This document shows positions 34,729 to 44,387 of a stretch of DNA of 55,852 nt, one piece after another. The translations under genes and the position numbers were made by a program. This DNA is from DATEAV01 sp964575425 (GTDB lineage: Bacteria; Chloroflexota; Anaerolineae; Anaerolineales; E44-bin32), in assembly GCA_964575425.1 (NCBI GenBank), contig CAZNRD010000021.1, positions 1 through 55,852 on the forward strand. The letters are read 5' to 3'. The first letter of the stretch is position 1, and each line of letters begins with the position of its first letter. The notes below the pieces were generated by a model, which saw only the letters and a program-made list of their open reading frames with translations, searched no databases and was not told where the DNA came from.

Positions 34729-35259
34729 GCTGAGTCCTCCTGGCAAGGCTCGCCTTCATGATACGGTTCGTCGCTTTGGGGCCATCAGTCGCAGATGTCA
34801 CGCTGGCCTGTGACGGTTGTCACGACTGCTGCCGCAAGAACTCACAGCCAAAGGCAGCGGCTGATCACCAGAAAGGAGAGATGGCGCGAGATTGTGGTAG
34901 GCTTGGGTTTCGAGGTCGGAGGGATGAATGCACCGGCAGCGCTGGAGCCGGAGCCGGGGGCTGCGCGGCTTCGCTGGTCCTGCCCGGCATCGACTCCTGG
35001 TGAGAAAGGAGTTTTGCAGCCGCGGGCACGTCTCGGGGTCGCGGCTGTCGGTCTGTCACTGGGTTGCCGCAGTGACAATCGTGGCGTGCGGATGGCGCAC
35101 GGCGTTCCTGCTCGTCCTGCAGGGGGTTCCGTTGGGTGGTATCCTGTTTGGTGCCGCTTCGAGGATCATGCGGCTCACCGGAGTCGCGACCACGTCGACC
35201 GCTCCCTTGCGTTGTGGTGGGGTGTGGTTACCGGCGCCACTTTCTGAGGACTGGGGAGA
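34729..35259. other. Gap between the GltD-like gene and the efflux operon
   Basis: About 530 bases with no supported gene. It must hold promoters for both divergent sides. A possible extended -10 for the plus strand, TGG-TATCCT, is at 35137-35145 with no clear -35. A 40-codon frame at 34881-35003 follows AAAGGAG, but spacing is only 2 bases and the sequence has no protein character. A hydrophobic frame near 35050-35160 is noted but has no good start. Confidence 0.35.
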
Positions 35260-36666
35260 ATGAAACGCTGGCTGTACATCCCGATTGGCCTGGTGGTGGT
35301 GGCCGCGGTGTTGGGCGGGGTGGTGGCGCTGCGCCGCGCGAATCAGGCGGCGAGCGCTGCTACCCTGCAGACCGTGCGGGCCGCCACCGGCGACCTCACG
35401 GCGGTGGTTGGGGCAACGGGCACAGTCCGTGCCAACCGGTCGGCCGTGCTGACCTTCCAGACGACGGGGACCGTCGAGCGGGTCCATGTGAGAATGGGGG
35501 ACCGGGTGCGGGAAGGGCAAGTGCTGGCTGAGCTACAGCAGACTTCGCTGCCGGCCCAGGTGATACTGGCCCAGGCAGACCTAGTGACGGCGCAACGTGC
35601 GTTGGACCAGCTGCTCAGCTCCGAACTGGCCCAGGCTCAGGCTCAGCTGGCACTGGCGCAGGCGCGCAAGGCCCTGCGCGACGCCGAGCGCAACCGCACG
35701 GTGCAGCAGCAGGGCAACCGCGCCACGAGCAACACCTTGCAGAACGCCGAGGCGACGCTGGTCCTGGCCGAGGATGCGGTGCGACAGGCGGAGTCCCGTT
35801 ACAACATGCTCTCGGGCCTGCCGGAGGATGATCCGGCGCGTGCCGCGGCCCTGGTGGCGCTCACCAATGCCCGCGCCAGCCGTGACCGCGCCCTGCGTGC
35901 GCTCAACTGGTACCGCGGCCATCCAAACGAGATCGATCAGGCACTGCTCGACGCCAACGTAGCGCTGGCGCATGCCCAGGTGGCCGATGCCGAGCGGGAG
36001 TGGGAGCGGGTGAAGGACGGGGCCGATCCGGATGATGTGGCTGCGGCGCGAGCGCGCCTGGCAGCAGCCCAGGCGACGGCGAACTTGGCCCGGATCACTG
36101 CTCCATTTCCTGGCATGATCACGGCCGTCGAAATCAAGCCCGGGGATCAGGTCAGCCCGGGGACCGTGGCGTTCGGTATGGCGGATTTCTCGCACCTGCT
36201 GATCGAGGTTGAGGTCTCCGAGATTGACATCAATCGGGTGCGCCCGGGGCAGCCGGTCACGCTCACGCTCGACGCTGTGCCGGGCCGCACGTACAACGGC
36301 ACTGTGATCGAGGTGGGACTGACAGGCATGGTGGTGCAGGGCGTGGTCAACTTTCCCGTCACGGTGGAGATCCTCGATGCCGACGAACAGGTGCGTCCGG
36401 GGATGACCACGGCGGTGAATATCATTGTCGAGCAGATTGAGGACGTGCTGCTCGTGCCCAACCGTGCTGTCCGTCTGCAGGACGGGAGGCGGGTGGTCTA
36501 TGTGCTGCGGGATGGGACGCCCGTGGCGGTGCCTGTCGCGTTGGGTGCTTCCTCCGATACGGACTCCCAGGTGCTGGAGGGAGACCTGCGGGCAGGAGAC
36601 TTCATCATCCTCAATCCGCCGTTGGTCTTCGAAGGGAACGGTCCGCCGGGCTTCATCGGTCGCTGA
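35260..36666 (+). CDS. HlyD/MacA-family efflux adaptor protein
   Basis: A 468-residue membrane-fusion-type adaptor: one N-terminal membrane helix (YIPIGLVVVAAVLGGVVAL), a split lipoyl domain (GDLTAVVGATG...; ITAPFPGMITAVEIKPGDQV), a long coiled-coil hairpin rich in Ala/Arg/Gln (about 110-275), then beta-barrel and membrane-proximal domains (VVQGVVNFPVTVEI). It would link the ABC transporter encoded next to it. In a Gram-positive-like or monoderm cell such adaptors work with MacB-type pumps or with lipid/antibiotic export. The gene ends 3 bases before the ATPase gene. Confidence 0.88.
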   Translation: MKRWLYIPIGLVVVAAVLGGVVALRRANQAASAATLQTVRAATGDLTAVVGATGTVRANRSAVLTFQTTGTVERVHVRMGDRVREGQVLAELQQTSLPAQVILAQADLVTAQRALDQLLSSELAQAQAQLALAQARKALRDAERNRTVQQQGNRATSNTLQNAEATLVLAEDAVRQAESRYNMLSGLPEDDPARAAALVALTNARASRDRALRALNWYRGHPNEIDQALLDANVALAHAQVADAEREWERVKDGADPDDVAAARARLAAAQATANLARITAPFPGMITAVEIKPGDQVSPGTVAFGMADFSHLLIEVEVSEIDINRVRPGQPVTLTLDAVPGRTYNGTVIEVGLTGMVVQGVVNFPVTVEILDADEQVRPGMTTAVNIIVEQIEDVLLVPNRAVRLQDGRRVVYVLRDGTPVAVPVALGASSDTDSQVLEGDLRAGDFIILNPPLVFEGNGPPGFIGR

Positions 36667-36668
36667 GC

Positions 36669-37391
36669 ATGGAAACCCTGGTCATTGACGCCACGGACTT
36701 GACGAAGGTCTACCGCATGGGGGAGGTCGATGTGCATGCGTTGCGCGGCGTGTCGCTGGCTGTGCGACGCGGCGAGGTCATCTCGATCATGGGCCCGTCC
36801 GGTTCAGGCAAGAGCACTCTGATGAACATCCTCGGGTGCCTCGATCGGCCGACCTCGGGCGAGTACCGCCTGGATGGGCAGGCGGTGTCGGACCTGAACG
36901 ACGATGCCCTGGCTGCCATCCGCAACCGCAAGGTGGGGTTTGTCTTCCAGACGTTCAACTTGCTCGGCCGCCAGACGGCTTTGGCCAACGTGGAGCTGCC
37001 GATGCGCTACGCCGGCATCGTGAATGGGAGGCGCCAGAAGGCGATCGAAGCCCTGCAGGCAGTGGGCCTGGGGGATCGACTCCATCACCGGCCGAGCGAA
37101 CTCTCGGGCGGGCAGCAGCAGCGGGTGGCCATTGCGCGGGCGCTGGTGAACGACCCCGCCATCATCCTGGCCGATGAGCCCACAGGGAACCTGGATTCCA
37201 AGTCCGGCGAGGAGATCATGCGCATCCTGCTCGGGCTGAACCGCGAGCGCGGGACCACCCTCGTCTTCGTGACGCACGATCCAGAGATTGCCGCTCAAAC
37301 GCAGCGGGTGCTGCGGCTGCGGGATGGGCTGCTGGAGCACGATAGCCTGAGATCAGCACCGGCAACCGAAGCTCGCGGCAACAGGGCGTGA
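36669..37391 (+). CDS. ABC transporter ATPase (MacB/LolD type)
   Basis: A 240-residue ATPase with Walker A GPSGSGKST, Q-loop (FVFQTFNL), signature LSGGQQQRVAIARAL, Walker B IILADEPTGNLD and switch His (FVTHDPE). The NLDS after Walker B and the length are typical of LolD/MacB-type ATPases. It pairs with the permease at 37414 and the adaptor at 35260. Cargo is unknown. Confidence 0.93.
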   Translation: METLVIDATDLTKVYRMGEVDVHALRGVSLAVRRGEVISIMGPSGSGKSTLMNILGCLDRPTSGEYRLDGQAVSDLNDDALAAIRNRKVGFVFQTFNLLGRQTALANVELPMRYAGIVNGRRQKAIEALQAVGLGDRLHHRPSELSGGQQQRVAIARALVNDPAIILADEPTGNLDSKSGEEIMRILLGLNRERGTTLVFVTHDPEIAAQTQRVLRLRDGLLEHDSLRSAPATEARGNRA

Positions 37392-37413
37392 GACTCATGA
37401 GCGAGGCATCGCT

Positions 37414-38637
37414 GTGATCCTGTGGCAGAGTTTGCTTGAGGCGCTTGACAGCCTGTCGGCGAACAAGCTGCGGTCTGGATTGACGGTGCTGGGCATCGTC
37501 ATTGGGGTGGGGGCGGTGATCGCCATGCTGGCCATCGGCCGCGGCGCCCAGGACACCATCACCGGCTCGATCAGCGGCATCGGCACCAACCTGCTCTTCG
37601 TGCTCAGCGGTGGCTCGGAGGAGATCCGTAACCCCAAGCCGCTGACCCTGGCTGACGCCGAGGCCATGCGCGATCCATTCCAGGCGCCGTCGGTGGTGGG
37701 CGTGGCGCCGCTCATCAGCCGCACCGTCGAAGTCAGCTCCGGCGGCGAGACCGTGTTCACCCAGGCGATCGGCGTGGTGCCGGAACACGCGAGCGTGCGC
37801 AATGTTGCGATGGCCGAAGGCGAATTTGTCCACGAAGAACACATGCTTGGGCGCTCCGCTGTGGCCGTGCTCGGCCCAACGCTGGCCGAGGACCTCTTCG
37901 GCCGGCGCGAGGGCCTGGTTGGTGAGACCATCCGCATCGAGGGCCAGCCGTACCGCGTCATCGGCGTGGCCGAGCCCAAGGGAGGCTCCAGCTTCAACAA
38001 CCCCGACGAGCAGGTCTACATCCCGCTGACCACGGCGCAGCTGCGTCTGATCCGCCGCAGCCGGGAGCAGGTGGACATGATCATCGTGCAGGCCCTTGAC
38101 GCCGAGGCTGTGGTGCGGGCTCAGGGAGAGATCGCCGATCTCCTGCGGGCGCGGCACCGAACCCCGATCGGCGCGGACGATTTCACGATCTTCACCCAGC
38201 AGGACTTCCTCGACACGGCGCGAACCATCACGAACGTGCTGACGATCTTCCTCGGCGGCATCGCGGGCATCTCGCTCCTGGTCGGCGGCATCGGCATCAT
38301 GAACATCATGTTGGTGTCGGTCACCGAGCGCACGCGCGAGATCGGGCTGCGCAAGGCGGTGGGGGCGCGCAAGCGCGACATCCTGATCCAGTTCCTGGCG
38401 GAGTCTTCCCTGCTGAGCCTGCTGGGAGGCTTGATCGGCGTGGGGCTGGGGTGGGCGCTCTCGCTGCTGGTGGGGGCGATCGCCGCCGCGTCGAATGCTG
38501 AGTTGGAGCCGGCCGTGTCGCTCGACGCCGTCCTGCTGGCCACGCTCTTTTCGGCGGCCGTTGGGTTGTTCTTCGGGCTCTACCCGGCCAAGCGGGCGGC
38601 AGACCTCGAACCGGTAGAAGCCCTGCGCTACGAGTAA
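37414..38637 (+). CDS. ABC transporter permease (MacB/FtsX type)
   Basis: A 407-residue permease with one N-terminal helix (about residues 23-42), a large outside MacB-PCD domain (about 45-270) and three C-terminal helices holding the FtsX core (GGIGIMNIMLVSVTERTREIGLRKAVGA...). The GTG at 37414 is used: the upstream ATG at 37397 meets a stop within 7 codons. GCGAGG lies 7 bases before the GTG. Its stop overlaps the convergent LysE stop by 10 bases. Confidence 0.92.
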   Translation: MILWQSLLEALDSLSANKLRSGLTVLGIVIGVGAVIAMLAIGRGAQDTITGSISGIGTNLLFVLSGGSEEIRNPKPLTLADAEAMRDPFQAPSVVGVAPLISRTVEVSSGGETVFTQAIGVVPEHASVRNVAMAEGEFVHEEHMLGRSAVAVLGPTLAEDLFGRREGLVGETIRIEGQPYRVIGVAEPKGGSSFNNPDEQVYIPLTTAQLRLIRRSREQVDMIIVQALDAEAVVRAQGEIADLLRARHRTPIGADDFTIFTQQDFLDTARTITNVLTIFLGGIAGISLLVGGIGIMNIMLVSVTERTREIGLRKAVGARKRDILIQFLAESSLLSLLGGLIGVGLGWALSLLVGAIAAASNAELEPAVSLDAVLLATLFSAAVGLFFGLYPAKRAADLEPVEALRYE

Positions 38638-39260
38638 GCCTGGCGGACGAGCGGCGCGAGCGCCGCAATCCCGAATCCGATGAGGACGGCGCCCGACAGG
38701 CGGTTTACCCAGCGCATGGTGCGGGTCGGCAGGCGACGACGCAGCAGCGACACGCTGCTGCTCAGCGTCAGCCACCAAGCCGCGGAGCCGAGGAACACAC
38801 CAGCCACGAGCAAGGCGGCCTTGCCAGGCGCGGCCGCCTCGCCGGCCAGCCCCAGTCCTGCAAAGATGGCACTGAACGAGAGAATCGTCATAGGGTTGGT
38901 GAGGGTGAGCATCAGGGTGGAAGCATAGGCGGCGGAGGCGCCGCCGTGGACACCGGTCGTCGTGTCCTCGCTTGGCAGCGCGAAGAAGGTGCGGACCCCG
39001 AGGTAGATCAGGAAAGTCCCTCCGATCAGCCGCAGCCAGAAGGCCTGCTCCACCAGGACGTTGGAGAGCGCTGTCAGCCCAAAGGCGGCGATGGAGCCAT
39101 AGAGGGCGTCGGCTGTGGCTGCACCCAGCCCTGCGACGAAACCCATCCAGCGGCCAGCGGCCAGGGTGCGGCGGATGCACAGCACACCGATAGGTCCCAC
39201 CGGCGCAGCGATGGAGAAGCCGAGGATCAGGCCACGCAGGAAGGGGGTGAGGTCGCTCAT
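38628..39260 (-). CDS. LysE-family exporter
   Basis: A 210-residue membrane protein with about six helices. The family N-terminus is clear: GLILGFSIAAPVGPIGVLCIRRTL, with NPMTILSFSAIFAG near residue 125. LysE/RhtB transporters export amino acids. The ATG at 39260 overlaps the uvrA stop (ATGA), so the two genes are co-translated; the longer open frame upstream is inside uvrA and is rejected. Confidence 0.9.
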   Translation of the reverse strand: MSDLTPFLRGLILGFSIAAPVGPIGVLCIRRTLAAGRWMGFVAGLGAATADALYGSIAAFGLTALSNVLVEQAFWLRLIGGTFLIYLGVRTFFALPSEDTTTGVHGGASAAYASTLMLTLTNPMTILSFSAIFAGLGLAGEAAAPGKAALLVAGVFLGSAAWWLTLSSSVSLLRRRLPTRTMRWVNRLSGAVLIGFGIAALAPLVRQAYS

Positions 39261-42160
39261 CGGCGGCGCGAGGGCGAGGGTTGCGGCATGAGGTGCGGCC
39301 GCAGGAACCGGCCGGTGTAGGAGTCTGCGGCCTGGCAGATGGCCTCCGGGGGTCCCTCCGCCACCAGGCGGCCGCCGCCATCTCCGCCCTCGGGCCCCAG
39401 GTCGATCACCCAGTCGGCGACCTTGATGATGTCGGGGTGGTGCTCGATGATCAGCACCGTGTTCCCCTGGTCGACCAGCTTCTGCAGCACGGCGATGAGC
39501 TTGTAGACGTCCGCGGCATGCAGGCCTACCGAGGGCTCGTCGAGTATGTACAGCGTGTGGCCCTCGGCGCGGCGCGAGAGTTCGCGCGCCAGTTTGACGC
39601 GCTGGGCCTCTCCGCCCGAGAGGGTGGTGGCGGGCTGGCCGATCTTGAGGTAGCCCAGGCCGACTTCCTGCAGGGTCTCGAGGCGGCGCAGGATGGCCGG
39701 GATGGCGCCGAAGAGCCCGGTGGCTTCCTCGACGGTGGTGTCGAGGACATCGGCGATGGTCTTGCCCTTGAAGCGAACCTGCAGGGTTTCGCGATTGAAG
39801 CGCGCCCCGCGGCACACTTCGCACGTGACGTAGACATCGGGAAGGAACTGCATTTCGATGCGGAGCTGGCCCTGGCCCTGGCAGGCCTCGCAGCGGCCGC
39901 CGTGGACGTTGAAGGAGAACCGGCCGGCCCGGAAGCCGCGCACCTTTGACTCGGGCAGCTCGGCAAACAGCGCGCGGATCGGGTCAAAGAGGCCGGTGTA
40001 GGTGCCGGGATTGGAGCGCGGCGTGCGGCCGATCGGGCTCTGGTCGATGTTGATGACCTTGCTGACGTGCTCCACGCCTTGGATGGCCTGGTGTGCTCCG
40101 GGGGGCTCGCGCGCCCCGTTCAGGGCGCGCGCCAGGGCCTTGTGGAGGACCTCGACCATCAGCGTCGACTTGCCGGAGCCGGAGACTCCGGTGATGCAGA
40201 CGAACATGGCCAGCGGGATGCGGACGGTCAGGTCCTTGAGGTTGTTCTCGCGGGCACCCAGGACAGTCAGGAACTGGCCGCTGCCCGGCCGGCGGCGGGG
40301 GACATCGATGCGCAGCTTTCCCGAGAGATAGCGGCCGGTGATCGACTTCGGATTGCGGGCCACCTCTTCGACCGTTCCCTGGGCCACCACGTAGCCGCCG
40401 GCCTCGCCGGCGCCGGGGCCGAGGTCGATCAACCAGTCGGCGGCGCGCAGCGTCGCCTCATCGTGCTCGACGACCAGCACGGTGTTGCCCAGGTCGCGCA
40501 TACGCTGCAGTGTGCGGATCAGCCGGGCGTTGTCGCGGGGATGCAGGCCGATGGAAGGCTCGTCGAGGACGTAGAGCACGCCCATCAGGCGCGACCCGAT
40601 CTGAGTTGCCAGGCGGATGCGCTGGGCTTCTCCGCCGGAGAGAGAGCCCGCCCTGCGGTCGAGGGTCAGGTAATCGAGGCCGACGTCGACCATGAAGCTC
40701 AGCCGGCCGTGAATCTCCTTGAGCACGCGGTCGGCAATCTGGCGCTGACGTATGCTCAGGGGGCTGCCGGGCGCCTGCAGGCGAGCGATCCACTTGAGCG
40801 TGCGGGAGACCGGCCACGAAGCGACGTCGACGATGTTGGCCCCATCGATGGTGACAGCCAGGGCTTCGGGGCGCAGCCGCTTGCCGCCGCACGAGGGGCA
40901 GGGCCGCTCCGCCATGAACTCCTGAATCTTGCTGCGGATGTATTCCGACTGGGTTTCCTGATAGCGGCGTTGCAGGTTTCCGATGATCCCCTCGTAGGCC
41001 GTCTTGTAGGTCGCGGTGCGTCCTTCGCGGCTGATGTAGCGCATCGGCACTTCGGCGCCGCGCGTGCCGTACAGGACCAAGTCGAGCTTCTCGGGCGGGA
41101 GCTGGGAGACGGGAGCGTCGAGATCAATGCCATAGTGCTCCGCCACTGCCTCGACCATCTGCCAGTAGTAGCCGCGGCGTTCGCGGCTCTGGTTCGACCA
41201 CTCCAGTGCCACCACAGCGCCTTCTGCCAGGGAGACGGAGCGGTCGGGAATGATGCGGTCGGGGTCGATCTCGAGCTTGCTGCCCAGCCCCTGGCATTCG
41301 CGGCAGGCGCCGTGGGGGGTGTTGAAGGAGAACGTGCGCGGCTCGATCTCGGCCAGGCCGGTCCCGTGCTCGGGGCAGGCCAGCTGTTCGGAGAAGGGGA
41401 GGTCTTGAGGGGGAGCGGCGTTCAGATGAGCGACGAGGATGCGGCGCCCGGCGAGACGCAAGGCGGTCTCGACCGAGTCAGTCAGGCGTGAGCGGAAGGA
41501 ATCGGCCTCCTCGGCCTCCACGGGGGGAATCACAAGGCGGTCGACGACGGCCTCGATGGAGTGGGACTTGTGGCGCTCGAGGGCGATCTCTTCGTCCAGG
41601 CTGCGGACCTCGCCATTGATGCGGGCGCGCACAAAGCCTGAGCGGCGGATCTCATCCAGCATGGCCTGGTGCGAGCCTTTGCGGTCCCGCACAAGCGGAG
41701 CCAGGATCAACAGGCGCGAGCCTGGCGGCAGGGCGAGAAGGGAATCGACAATCTCCTCGGCCGACTGACGCTGCAGCGGCCGGCCGCAGATCGGGCAGTG
41801 GGGCTGACCGACACGGGCGAAGAGTAGGCGCAGGTAATCAAAGACTTCGGTGACGGTGCCCACCGTGGAACGCGGGTTGTGTGAGACACCGCGCTGATCG
41901 ATGGAGATGGCGGGAGAGAGGCCATCGATGTAATCGACGTCGGGCTTGTCCAGCTGACCGAGGAACTGCCTGGCGTAGGCAGAGAGAGATTCCACGTAGC
42001 GCCGCTGGCCTTCGGCAAAGATGGTATCGAAGGCCAGCGACGACTTGCCGGATCCGGAGATGCCGGAGATCACGACCAGCCTATCGCGCGGGATCTCGAG
42101 CGAGATGTTCTTCAGGTTGTGCTCGCGTGCGCCGACGACGGTGATCCGATCCTGTGGCAT
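39257..42160 (-). CDS. uvrA: Excinuclease ABC subunit A
   Basis: DNA damage recognition ATPase of nucleotide excision repair. The 967-residue product starts RITVVGAREHNLKNI and has two ABC ATPase halves: Walker A GISGSGKSSLAFDT and GVSGSGKSTLMVEV, signatures LSGGEAQRIRLATQ and LSGGEAQRVKLARE, plus two zinc-finger regions (CPSCGGKRL and CEACQGQGQL...CEVCRGARF). I start at ATG 42160, the family start; the upstream ATG at 42193 overlaps the -10 box. Confidence 0.97.
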   Translation of the reverse strand: MPQDRITVVGAREHNLKNISLEIPRDRLVVISGISGSGKSSLAFDTIFAEGQRRYVESLSAYARQFLGQLDKPDVDYIDGLSPAISIDQRGVSHNPRSTVGTVTEVFDYLRLLFARVGQPHCPICGRPLQRQSAEEIVDSLLALPPGSRLLILAPLVRDRKGSHQAMLDEIRRSGFVRARINGEVRSLDEEIALERHKSHSIEAVVDRLVIPPVEAEEADSFRSRLTDSVETALRLAGRRILVAHLNAAPPQDLPFSEQLACPEHGTGLAEIEPRTFSFNTPHGACRECQGLGSKLEIDPDRIIPDRSVSLAEGAVVALEWSNQSRERRGYYWQMVEAVAEHYGIDLDAPVSQLPPEKLDLVLYGTRGAEVPMRYISREGRTATYKTAYEGIIGNLQRRYQETQSEYIRSKIQEFMAERPCPSCGGKRLRPEALAVTIDGANIVDVASWPVSRTLKWIARLQAPGSPLSIRQRQIADRVLKEIHGRLSFMVDVGLDYLTLDRRAGSLSGGEAQRIRLATQIGSRLMGVLYVLDEPSIGLHPRDNARLIRTLQRMRDLGNTVLVVEHDEATLRAADWLIDLGPGAGEAGGYVVAQGTVEEVARNPKSITGRYLSGKLRIDVPRRRPGSGQFLTVLGARENNLKDLTVRIPLAMFVCITGVSGSGKSTLMVEVLHKALARALNGAREPPGAHQAIQGVEHVSKVINIDQSPIGRTPRSNPGTYTGLFDPIRALFAELPESKVRGFRAGRFSFNVHGGRCEACQGQGQLRIEMQFLPDVYVTCEVCRGARFNRETLQVRFKGKTIADVLDTTVEEATGLFGAIPAILRRLETLQEVGLGYLKIGQPATTLSGGEAQRVKLARELSRRAEGHTLYILDEPSVGLHAADVYKLIAVLQKLVDQGNTVLIIEHHPDIIKVADWVIDLGPEGGDGGGRLVAEGPPEAICQAADSYTGRFLRPHLMPQPSPSRRR

Positions 42161-42191
42161 GAGCAGCGTCCCTGGCGAGGGCGGACCCTCC

Positions 42192-42197
42192 ATTATA
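42192..42197 (-). promoter_or_regulatory. -10 box of uvrA
   Basis: A perfect TATAAT on the minus strand gives a predicted start near 42185 and a leader of about 25 bases to the ATG at 42160. The -35 region has no recognisable hexamer. A 12-bp palindrome (GCATTCGAATGC, 42245-42256) lies about 50 bases further upstream. Confidence 0.45.
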
Positions 42198-42345
42198 ACG
42201 TGCGGGGGCTAGGCGACGGGAGGGCCGAGGCAAAGCGGCGGAACGCATTCGAATGCCTCGGGAGAACCGGCCTGCGGGGGGAGAGTGAGACACAGCTGGG
42301 CCTAGCAGCCGCTGTTGAGCCGTGGCCGGAGGAGATGAGACGCGC

Positions 42346-43020
42346 CTAGAGGTCCTTGCCGCACCACTGGCAGCGTTTGCTTTCGACAGGGATTACGGCA
42401 TCGCACTTGGGGCAGCGGCGCACTTTGTCCGGTGGGGGGATTCCACCGTCGAGATCGGCCGCCATGCGCACCACGTCCGAGGCACTGAGCCGGTCGGTGC
42501 CGCGCAGACGGCCCGTGGGATGGCCACTGATGCGGATCCCGCGGACATCTTCCTGGATGGTGTAGCCCTGGGACCGCAGGATGCTGACCAGCTCCTCTCG
42601 GAGCCTGGCGGTCTGGCCGGGGGCGGTGGGCGTCTCTGGCTTGCGGCTGGCCAGCAAGCGGCGGGCGTCCTCCGGCAGGTCCTCCAGCAGGGCTTCTGGC
42701 CAGGAAGGTTCTGCCGGCGGCTGCGTGCCCTGCGAGATGAGCTGCCTGAAGCGATCCGTCGCAGAAGGAGCTGAACCTGGCGCCGCCGCGGGGTTTTCCT
42801 TGACGGGCGGTGCGGGGCGGGCTGCCGGCCGAGTCAGAGAGTCGAGTCGAGTGGCCGTGGAGGGAGGTTCAGCCAGGAGAGATTCGGGCGTGGGCGGACA
42901 GTGCGGGCAGACGGCGACATGACCGGATCCATCGAGGGCTGGCCACCACTGCATCGGCCTGCCGCACGTGGGGCAGGAGGGCACAGGGTCGTTCCCGGAG
43001 GTGGAGCTGCGTGGCGTCAT
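42346..43020 (-). CDS. Protein with N- and C-terminal zinc ribbons
   Basis: A 224-residue protein I do not recognise. A zinc ribbon near the start has CPTCGRPM...CPHC, a low-complexity middle (about 35-120) is rich in Pro, Ala and Ser, and a second ribbon ends the protein (CPKCDAVIPVESKRCQWCGKDL has C-x2-C twice). A small folded segment lies between (about 130-195, ELVSILRSQGYTIQEDVRGI). It has no membrane segment. It neighbours another zinc-ribbon gene at 43197. Confidence 0.65.
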   Translation of the reverse strand: MTPRSSTSGNDPVPSCPTCGRPMQWWPALDGSGHVAVCPHCPPTPESLLAEPPSTATRLDSLTRPAARPAPPVKENPAAAPGSAPSATDRFRQLISQGTQPPAEPSWPEALLEDLPEDARRLLASRKPETPTAPGQTARLREELVSILRSQGYTIQEDVRGIRISGHPTGRLRGTDRLSASDVVRMAADLDGGIPPPDKVRRCPKCDAVIPVESKRCQWCGKDL

Positions 43021-43196
43021 GGATGTCGATCGCTCACCAGGATGGGCCGGTCAATGAGCCTTGATGTCACACGCTGGAGACGCCAGGCCATCCCCTGAGA
43101 GTCGAGCCGATCGCCTTGTGGGCTGCTGTGTGGGGCCACATCGAATCTAGCACACTTGGAGGAGTGCGGCAATGGTCTGAAGTGCCGGTGTCCGTC

Positions 43197-44378
43197 TCAA
43201 TCGCCCGCCGCAGCCAGCCGGTCTCTGACGGGGGTGATGGCTCCGGTGACGCGCTCGAGATTGGCCTGGTAGAACAACTCGGCATAGTGACGGTTGCGCC
43301 ACTCGAATGCGGTCTCCAGCCCCGTCGGGTCAGGTGCAATGAGCAGCGTTGAACGAACGTAGACGGCGTCGGGCGGCGGGGGGAACCGAGCGACCCTGCC
43401 AAGAAGCAGGATGGCGGGGAGGCTGTAACCGATGGCCAGCAGGATGGCGACGATCAACCCCCCCACCAGCATGTCGCTTCTCACATCCACCAGCCCGACA
43501 GCGAGGAATCCAACCAACAGGCCGAGTGCGACCAGCGCTGACACCAGGTGAGCCTGCAGACGCGCGGTTCGCTCGGCCTCGCTGCGCGCTGAGGCTCGGC
43601 GCCGGCATGCGTCGCAGAGGGGGAGGTTGAGGGCGACGTCGCGGCGCTTCCCCGGGCTCTCGGTGGGCCAGGTGCCGACGACGGCCAGGCGAGCCGGGGC
43701 AGGGGAGCGGAGGCAGTGGGCGCAGATCCTAGTTGGGAAGGCGACCCGCTGGCCCTTCACGACGACTCGGTAGCGCTCGCCCTGGGGCGGCTCGCCCGCA
43801 CGCTCGTCGAGCGCAGGCCATGCAGGGGCCGCTACTGCCGCTCCCCCGGCGGGTGGTGGGGGTGGCACGGATGGCCCCAGCGTGGGCGCTGGGGTGGGCT
43901 GGCGAGGTGGACGGACCTGGGCGCGTTCGGGAAAGGTCCGCGCAGCCGCAGGTTCAGGAGGCGCTTGTTCCGGGGACGCCAGCCAATCCGGCAGATCCGC
44001 AGCGTCGCGCCCTGCCTGCTGCCCGAGACCGTTCTCCGTGGGTGCAGACTGTGGCAGCTGCGCTGCCGAGGCCCAGTCCGGAATCGGAGGCGCTGCCGCC
44101 ACGCCTCTGCGCTCGTCCTGGGCTTTGCGTTCGATGGCTTCAAGCCATGCCCACTGGCGCAGTGCGAAGCGGCGGATGAGAGGGTAATCGGCGGGGATCT
44201 TGCCATACATCACTCGATCCCCACCGTCCTCGACAACGAAGGCTGAGCCGCAGGCGCCGCAGCTGACATGATCCGGGACGCCTGGAATTCGGACGACCTT
44301 CAGGCCGGGGCTGCCGCAAATGGCGCAGAGCCGCCCGCGGATGAATCCGTCCTCGATCTGGCTGCGAGCCTTCGGCAT
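43197..44378 (-). CDS. Zinc-ribbon membrane protein of unknown function
   Basis: A 393-residue protein with an N-terminal ribbon (CAICGSPG...CGACGSAF), a Pro/Ala-rich stretch (about 90-185), a second C-x2-C pair set (CAHCLRSP and CDACRRR, about 218-257), then two membrane helices (about 275-295 and 305-325) and a C-terminal domain of about 60 residues. The ribbons face the cytosol if the loop between helices is outside. Function unknown. The ATG at 44378 follows its -10 box by 9 bases. Confidence 0.7.
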   Translation of the reverse strand: MPKARSQIEDGFIRGRLCAICGSPGLKVVRIPGVPDHVSCGACGSAFVVEDGGDRVMYGKIPADYPLIRRFALRQWAWLEAIERKAQDERRGVAAAPPIPDWASAAQLPQSAPTENGLGQQAGRDAADLPDWLASPEQAPPEPAAARTFPERAQVRPPRQPTPAPTLGPSVPPPPPAGGAAVAAPAWPALDERAGEPPQGERYRVVVKGQRVAFPTRICAHCLRSPAPARLAVVGTWPTESPGKRRDVALNLPLCDACRRRASARSEAERTARLQAHLVSALVALGLLVGFLAVGLVDVRSDMLVGGLIVAILLAIGYSLPAILLLGRVARFPPPPDAVYVRSTLLIAPDPTGLETAFEWRNRHYAELFYQANLERVTGAITPVRDRLAAAGD

Positions 44379-44387
44379 TGCGGTGTA

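Noticed and set aside
34881..35003. 40-codon plus frame after AAAGGAG
   Set aside because: The spacing to the ATG is only 2 bases and the sequence is Gly/Arg/Ala-rich without structure; kept only as a note for the gap.
37216..39381. 721-codon minus-strand frame opposite the ABC permease
   Set aside because: It crosses three real genes on both strands and has no recognisable domain.
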